Below are positions 37,846 through 41,713 of a stretch of 41,713 bases of DNA, one piece after another. The notes beneath the pieces were generated by a model. That model searched no databases. It was not told where the DNA came from and saw only the letters and a program-made list of their open reading frames with translations. The number at the start of each line of letters is the position of its first letter. The first letter of the stretch is position 1. Made by a program: the position numbers and the translations under genes. The stretch spans positions 1-41,713 of the IMG/VR virus record IMGVR_UViG_3300017917_002046. One strand, given 5' to 3'. The DNA is from a virus.

Positions 37846-38391
37846 ATGGCAGACATTAAAGATATAATTAAAAACATAGAAAACATATACGGTTCTAACA
37901 ATAGCTTGAATATGCTCAAGGACTTTGAGCGTGTCATAGACGAATTAGACGTATATGTATTCGATAACTGGCTCGATGGTGAATTAGTTTCAGGACCCAA
38001 CGAGGGCCGTTATTTTGTAGAATGCACTTTTATGTGGCCTAAAGATCAAATGCCTGAACCGGCAGGTGGCAAGCGTTTATTAGAATACGGTTGCAAGGTA
38101 CAGGTCGCAGAAAGCGAGATCGCAGAAGTAAGAAAAATCCGTAAACCAGAAGATATCCGAGTTGGGACTAGAAAAGGCAAGATCGATCACAAGCCTGTAT
38201 GGATGATCAAGATTGCTATGCCTAAGAAGTTGATGAGTGATATCAACAGAGGCTATACAGAATTAGACAAAAACAAGATAGAAGACATAGTCAGCGCATC
38301 GGCAGTGAACGCTCACATCGATCCAGCAGAAATACAAGCACAGGAAATGGCAAATGCAGAACAACAACCAGCAGAAGCACCAGCAGCTTAA
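37846..38391 (+). CDS. Conserved phage protein (181 aa), probably virion or assembly-related
   Basis: A 181-aa protein with an alpha/beta core (DFERVIDELDVYVFDNWLDGELVSGP, YFVECTFMWPKDQMPEP, GCKVQVAESEIAEVRKIRKPEDIRVG, KIDHKPVWMIKIAMPKKLM) and a Glu/Ala/Gln-rich flexible tail (QQPAEAPAA). This core is one I associate with a conserved unknown of marine T4-like phages. The late-type box in front of it fits a late structural role. The next gene starts inside its tail (38-nt overlap in a different frame). Confidence 0.72.
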   Translation: MADIKDIIKNIENIYGSNNSLNMLKDFERVIDELDVYVFDNWLDGELVSGPNEGRYFVECTFMWPKDQMPEPAGGKRLLEYGCKVQVAESEIAEVRKIRKPEDIRVGTRKGKIDHKPVWMIKIAMPKKLMSDINRGYTELDKNKIEDIVSASAVNAHIDPAEIQAQEMANAEQQPAEAPAA

Positions 38392-39115
38392 CGAAGGACT
38401 ACGTCCCGAGGACCTCAAAGAGATGGTGCGTAATACCTTTGATGTAGACACCTTCCGTTCCAAGATGGGCGAAGATCAAGATGTCTGTGTGGTCAGCTTC
38501 AAGGTAAAAGATCGTTCACCTGCTAAAGACCTAATGGAGTTTATCGAGAAGGGATATCCTTTCGTTCTAGATGCAGATGTAAGTTCAGGCGAAGACAACA
38601 AAGGTGAATATTCTGTATTTGTAGAAATCAGTCGCACATCTAAACTAGCAGAACAGATCAAGGAACTTACCTATGGTGTTAAAAAATTAACAGGCATTGA
38701 AGATTTCAAGTTCAAGTATTACAAAGAATCACAAATACACGAAGCCACCGAAGATAATTTCAAAAATCATATTCCCTCAACTTCCGGCGAATATAACGGT
38801 TATGTAAATAAAGTTAGAACTGAAGATATCAAACGATTTTTCACAAAGACCCTAATGGATGATTTGACCTTAGATGGAACTGTTATCACAATCCATAAGC
38901 CATTTAACAAACAGGTCAAATTAGAAATCATCAAAGACAGTGCAACAGAATCTATCCTAGAGGGAATAGAGGACGGTTATACTGTAGACGAAGCAGCTAC
39001 CAGTGAAATGTTTTGGCTGACCAAAGTTTTAGGCGATTACAGCATCAATAAAGTTGGAGAGAATTTTGTTTTCAACAATGGTGATCGTTCTATGTTATTA
39101 AAAAGGATAGACTAA
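38354..39115 (+). CDS. Conserved phage protein (253 aa), probably virion or assembly-related
   Basis: A 253-aa protein starting inside the previous gene's tail. After a Gln/Asn-rich start come GLRPEDLKEMVRNTFDVDTF, SKMGEDQDVCVVSFKVKDRSPAKDLMEF and GYPFVLDADVSSGEDNKGEYSVFVEI, a pattern typical of a T4-like phage family of unknown function, then KKLTGIEDFKFKYYK and a C-terminal alpha/beta part ending FVFNNGDRSMLLKRID. The two genes probably form a pair. No enzymatic motif. A start at a later Met is possible but would lose the conserved N-terminal helix. Confidence 0.74.
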   Translation: MQNNNQQKHQQLNEGLRPEDLKEMVRNTFDVDTFRSKMGEDQDVCVVSFKVKDRSPAKDLMEFIEKGYPFVLDADVSSGEDNKGEYSVFVEISRTSKLAEQIKELTYGVKKLTGIEDFKFKYYKESQIHEATEDNFKNHIPSTSGEYNGYVNKVRTEDIKRFFTKTLMDDLTLDGTVITIHKPFNKQVKLEIIKDSATESILEGIEDGYTVDEAATSEMFWLTKVLGDYSINKVGENFVFNNGDRSMLLKRID

Positions 39116-39750
39116 TGAGCTTTACATTTGAATTTACCAAACAACAGCTAGGACAAATGATTCCTGGCAACCAGTATCTAGACCACTGGTTTGAAGCACT
39201 CTGCGAGATTCTTCCAGATTATGAAATCAATACACCACAGCGTGTGGCTGCTTTCGTAGCACAGTGCGCTCATGAATCAGGTGGATTCAAAATCCTAAAA
39301 GAAAATCTAAACTACAAAGCACCTAGCCTACGCAAGATTTTTCCTAAGTATTTCCCCGATGATGCCACAGCTAATCACTATGCTGCATTACCTAACAAGC
39401 AAGAAGCTATCGCTAACAAAATTTACGCTAACCGCATGGGCAATGGCGATGAGGCCAGTGGCGATGGATTCCGCTACTGCGGTCGTGGTCTGATCCAGTT
39501 GACTGGTAAGGAAAACTACACATGGTTCGCAGCATCATTAGACATTCCTGTAGAAGAAGCTTCTGAATATCTACAGACATTCGAAGGTGCTGTTCAATCA
39601 GCCTGTTGGTTCTGGGAAACAAACAATCTAAATCAATGGGCAGACAAAGGTGATATCCTTACATTGACCAAACGCATCAATGGTGGAACTATTGGTCTAG
39701 AAGATCGCATCAAACATTACAATCACGCCCTACATGTTCTAGGAGCCTAA
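39115..39750 (+). CDS. Endolysin, glycoside hydrolase family 19 (chitinase/lysozyme class I fold)
   Basis: A 211-aa peptidoglycan-degrading enzyme. Likely acid catalyst E54 in QCAHESGGF, second acidic residue E63 (LKENLNY), and the fold signatures FRYCGRGLIQLTGKENY and ITLTKRINGG-type segment (TLTKRINGGTIGLEDR). The N-terminal MSFTFEFTKQQLGQMIPGN has no signal peptide, so release probably depends on a holin. No cell-wall-binding domain is seen; the length fits a single-domain GH19. It starts in a 1-nt overlap with the previous stop and heads the lysis cassette. Confidence 0.92.
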   Translation: MSFTFEFTKQQLGQMIPGNQYLDHWFEALCEILPDYEINTPQRVAAFVAQCAHESGGFKILKENLNYKAPSLRKIFPKYFPDDATANHYAALPNKQEAIANKIYANRMGNGDEASGDGFRYCGRGLIQLTGKENYTWFAASLDIPVEEASEYLQTFEGAVQSACWFWETNNLNQWADKGDILTLTKRINGGTIGLEDRIKHYNHALHVLGA

Positions 39751-39751
39751 C

Positions 39752-40216
39752 ATGTGGATGCTGGCTTGGGTACCTGATAGTTTTTTGCTGTATGTAGTCC
39801 ATATGGTCTTGGCTATAGGTGCTGTAGGCGTTTTTCTTAGTTTCTTTTTACTGCACAGAGTAGTGCGTTGGTTTCCTGCACTAGCACCGTATCATTTACT
39901 AATTCAAATTGTCAGCGTGACACTGTTGGTTGCAGGTGTATACTTCAAAGGCGGCTACGACACTGAAGCAGCCTGGAGAGCAAAGGTCAAAGAAGCAGAA
40001 GCAAAAGTTGCCCAAGCAGAGAAAGCCAGCGTCGATCTAAACAAGCGCCTAGACGAAGAAAAGAAAAAGAAACAAAAAGTCCGAGTAGAATATTACAATA
40101 CAGTTAAAACAGAAATTAAAGAAGTAGAAAAACTTATAGACTCTGATTGCAAGTTAGACCCTAAAGTTAACGAATTAGTTAATAAGGCTGCTAAAAATCC
40201 GGAGGCTAAAAAATGA
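39752..40216 (+). CDS. Putative i-spanin-like inner membrane protein with coiled coil
   Basis: A 154-aa protein with two transmembrane helices (about residues 12-34 and 46-64) linked by a positively charged loop (HRVVRW), then a long charged coiled coil (about residues 70-130; AEAKVAQAEKASVDLNKRL) and a Lys-rich end. The positive inner loop puts both ends outside, so the coiled coil is periplasmic, as in i-spanins such as Rz. Classical i-spanins have one helix; this has two. It overlaps the lipoprotein gene by 4 nt, like Rz/Rz1 pairs. The pair would fuse or disrupt the outer membrane at lysis. Confidence 0.78.
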   Translation: MWMLAWVPDSFLLYVVHMVLAIGAVGVFLSFFLLHRVVRWFPALAPYHLLIQIVSVTLLVAGVYFKGGYDTEAAWRAKVKEAEAKVAQAEKASVDLNKRLDEEKKKKQKVRVEYYNTVKTEIKEVEKLIDSDCKLDPKVNELVNKAAKNPEAKK

Positions 40217-40482
40217 AAAGACTAGCTCTCCTGCTTCCTGCAATTTTACTCACAGGTTGTTTGGCCACAGCACCAGTGGTGCCTAAATGGCCTGATGTTC
40301 CTAAGGATCTGTTAGAAGCCTGCCCTGATCTCAAAACAGTAGATCCTGCAAATGAAAAACTCAGCGTAGTGATCGACACTGTGGCTGATAATTACAAGCA
40401 ATACTACGATTGCAGAGCAAAGGTAGATGATTGGATAACATGGTATAAAGGCCAGCAAAAAATTTGGGAAACACTTAAATAA
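40213..40482 (+). CDS. Putative o-spanin-like lipoprotein
   Basis: An 89-aa secreted lipoprotein. The signal peptide KRLALLLPAILLTGC ends in a lipobox LTGC with lipidated C16, followed by Pro-rich VVPKWPDVPKDL and a charged region. The AKVDDWITWYKGQQ end could interact with the partner. Overlap with the upstream coiled-coil membrane protein and the combination of lipoprotein with a Pro-rich segment are typical of o-spanins (Rz1). Alternative: an unrelated phage lipoprotein. Confidence 0.78.
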   Translation: MKRLALLLPAILLTGCLATAPVVPKWPDVPKDLLEACPDLKTVDPANEKLSVVIDTVADNYKQYYDCRAKVDDWITWYKGQQKIWETLK

Positions 40483-40509
40483 TCATAGCACATTCATAAG
40501 GAGCGATTA

Positions 40510-41076
40510 ATGGCTAACCCAGTAGATACAGTATTAAAGATGTTCACGAAAGATGCGAAAGATCCAGATGCTCCAAAGCCAGCACCTGGTAGCCGCAGTG
40601 AACGTGAAGCTAAAATCAAAGACAAGGCAGGTATGGTTATCTCCGTATTTGCTCTATTCCTAGCAGTTAACAGTTGGTACAGTGGTAAATTGTCTAGCAC
40701 AGTTTTAAACAATACACTAGGTGCTAATAATGCCTGGGCTCAGTATCAGGCAAAGAACAACAGATTGGTCAGTTACGAAATCGCCAGCAAGACAACCAAT
40801 GATCCTAAACTACGTGCAGAATTCAAAGCAGAAGCTGTGAGAATGGATAGTGACAAGAAAGAAATCGCTGTGAATGCACGTAAGATGGAAGCAGATAGAG
40901 AGCTAGCAAAGAAATCTAGTCCATGGATAGGTTATGCCAGCACAGCCTATCAATTAGCCATCGTGGTATTATCAGCCAGTATCCTTGCGGTAAGCATGCC
41001 GATGTTTTGGAGTAGTTTTATCGTGGCAGGGATTGGGATAGCATTGAGCCTTAATGGATTATTCCTTTGGTTCTAA
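40510..41076 (+). CDS. DUF4337-like membrane protein in the lysis cassette
   Basis: A 188-aa membrane protein. N-terminal soluble ~40 residues, TM about 42-57 (AGMVISVFALFLAVNSW), a coiled-coil middle (NAWAQYQAKNNRLVSYEIA, then ...ARKMEADRELAKK) and two more hydrophobic segments at 145-188 (AIVVLSASILAVSMPMFW). The order TM, NNAWxQYQAK coiled coil, EADRE, two TMs is that of DUF4337, a bacterial membrane family of unknown function. In phage context it could be an antiholin or accessory membrane protein, not shown. AAGGAG precedes the ATG. Confidence 0.75.
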   Translation: MANPVDTVLKMFTKDAKDPDAPKPAPGSRSEREAKIKDKAGMVISVFALFLAVNSWYSGKLSSTVLNNTLGANNAWAQYQAKNNRLVSYEIASKTTNDPKLRAEFKAEAVRMDSDKKEIAVNARKMEADRELAKKSSPWIGYASTAYQLAIVVLSASILAVSMPMFWSSFIVAGIGIALSLNGLFLWF

Positions 41077-41095
41077 AATATTTAAGGAGCAATAA

Positions 41096-41581
41096 ATGAG
41101 CGAAGAAATCAAAAGCGAAAGCGAAAAGAAAAAAGAAGATTGGATGAACAGCAAATGGCGTCCAATGATGGGTTGGATGTATATGTTTGTGTGTGCCATG
41201 GATATGGTGGTATTTCCTATTCTATGGAGTTTATTACAAACATTGACTCATACTCCTATCACACAATGGAATCCACTAACTCTACAAGGTGCAGGCTTAT
41301 TCCACATTGCAATGGGTGCTGTGTTAGGTATCGCAGCTTTTGGTCGCACACAGGAAAAATTGCAAGGTGCGAACAATGGTGGAGCACAAACACCAGCAGC
41401 ATTTAGTCCTACTCCATCGGCACCAAGCAGCTTCCCGGCTCCAACAGCACCAAGTTTCCCAGCAACAAGCACCTCAAGTAGCTTTGGCGGAAGCAACTTC
41501 AGCAGTGCGACGCCAGCAGCACCTATGATAAGCAGCACAGGTAAACCAATGCCTGTGCAACCCGCTCAACCAGAAATTTAA
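41096..41581 (+). CDS. Putative holin (3-TM, GTA-holin-like)
   Basis: A 161-aa membrane protein with an N-terminal charged segment (SEEIKSESEKKKEDW), then KWRPMMGWMYMFVCAMDMVVFPILWSLL and GLFHIAMGAVLGIAAFG, giving two to three membrane segments in ~70 residues. The SKWRPxxGWxYxxVC start resembles 3-TM holins of the gene-transfer-agent type (PF11351). The last ~75 residues are Pro/Ala/Ser-rich and probably flexible in the cytoplasm. Placement after endolysin and spanins supports holin. The number of membrane passes is uncertain. Confidence 0.78.
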   Translation: MSEEIKSESEKKKEDWMNSKWRPMMGWMYMFVCAMDMVVFPILWSLLQTLTHTPITQWNPLTLQGAGLFHIAMGAVLGIAAFGRTQEKLQGANNGGAQTPAAFSPTPSAPSSFPAPTAPSFPATSTSSSFGGSNFSSATPAAPMISSTGKPMPVQPAQPEI

Positions 41582-41591
41582 GGAGAAAGAT

Positions 41592-41713
41592 ATGAAACAT
41601 CTTTTAGCATTAGTGATCGCAGCAGTATTTTCAACAGTGGCAGTAGCAGCAGATGCACCTGCAAAAACAGAAAAAGTTTGTATTAAAACCAAAGATGCCA
41701 AAACAGGCAAAGA
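41592..41713 (+). CDS. Secreted small protein, N-terminal part only (runs off the window)
   Basis: Forty codons are visible before the window ends. The start has AAGGAG upstream. MKHLLALVIAAVFSTVAVAADAPA is a clear Sec signal peptide with probable cleavage after AVA-A or AAD. The mature start TEKVCIKTKDAKTGK contains one Cys, a pattern I loosely associate with small periplasmic proteins of freshwater betaproteobacteria, but that is recall, not evidence. Function unknown. It belongs to the lysis operon by position. Confidence 0.7.
   Translation, partial: MKHLLALVIAAVFSTVAVAADAPAKTEKVCIKTKDAKTGK

Noticed and set aside
1-41713. CRISPR array, insertion sequence, integrase or attachment site.
   Set aside because: No regularly spaced direct repeats at DNA level, no transposase or recombinase motifs, and no tRNA-flanking duplication seen by eye.

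Overview
The window looks like part of the genome of a large, lytic, T4-like tailed phage of an aquatic Gram-negative bacterium. It carries a gp44-like clamp loader subunit, PhoH, a MazG-type pyrophosphohydrolase, ThyX, a GroES-like co-chaperonin, a run of very long marine-myovirus-type tail fibre genes, and a lysis cassette. It also has recurrent TAAATA boxes like the T4 late promoter TATAAATA. There is no integrase, no ribosomal gene and no host housekeeping block. KdsA (Kdo synthesis) and a spanin pair fit a Gram-negative, LPS-bearing host. Host identity beyond that is not visible.

Layout. 0.07-2.6 kb (minus): an overlapping rSAM / methyltransferase-like / rSAM operon. 2.7-2.8 kb: an oversized tRNA-like gene. 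2.8-8.1 kb (plus): an Hc1-like basic protein, a small structural-type protein, ThyX and a run of tightly overlapping phage unknowns, fed by two perfect sigma70-type promoters and closed by a clear terminator. 8.2-10.1 kb: two tandem paralogous fibre-like proteins. 10.1-13.1 kb: a saccharide and nucleotide module (MptE/sialyltransferase-like protein, QueD with a structured leader, small membrane protein, KdsA, glycosyltransferase). 13.1-16.2 kb: a small unknown, UV endonuclease, a convergent basic protein, then an SOD-IscU-IscA operon and a convergent zinc-ribbon protein. 16.3-33.4 kb: tail fibre and adhesin genes, including one of 2,479 codons. 33.4-37.0 kb: replication and nucleotide genes (DnaE-like fragment, co-chaperonin, MazG, clamp loader), with convergent phoH. 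37.8-41.7 kb: two conserved phage proteins, then endolysin, i-spanin, o-spanin, a DUF4337 membrane protein, a holin and the start of a secreted protein.

Regulation is unusually legible. Early-type genes are preceded by TTGACA-17-TATAAT-like promoters. Structural and accessory genes are preceded by xxTAAATA boxes, and three divergent intergenic regions carry one box per direction. Several boxes lie so close to the ATG that the mRNA would be leaderless or nearly so, and exactly those genes lack a Shine-Dalgarno sequence.

No gene-free stretch exceeds 300 bases. The longest are about 196 nt (2634-2829, containing the tRNA-like gene), 143 nt (37703-37845), 108 nt (10727-10834) and 82 nt (4550-4631), all described below. 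Functions of the many conserved phage unknowns are not claimed. Family names come from motif recognition, not from searches.
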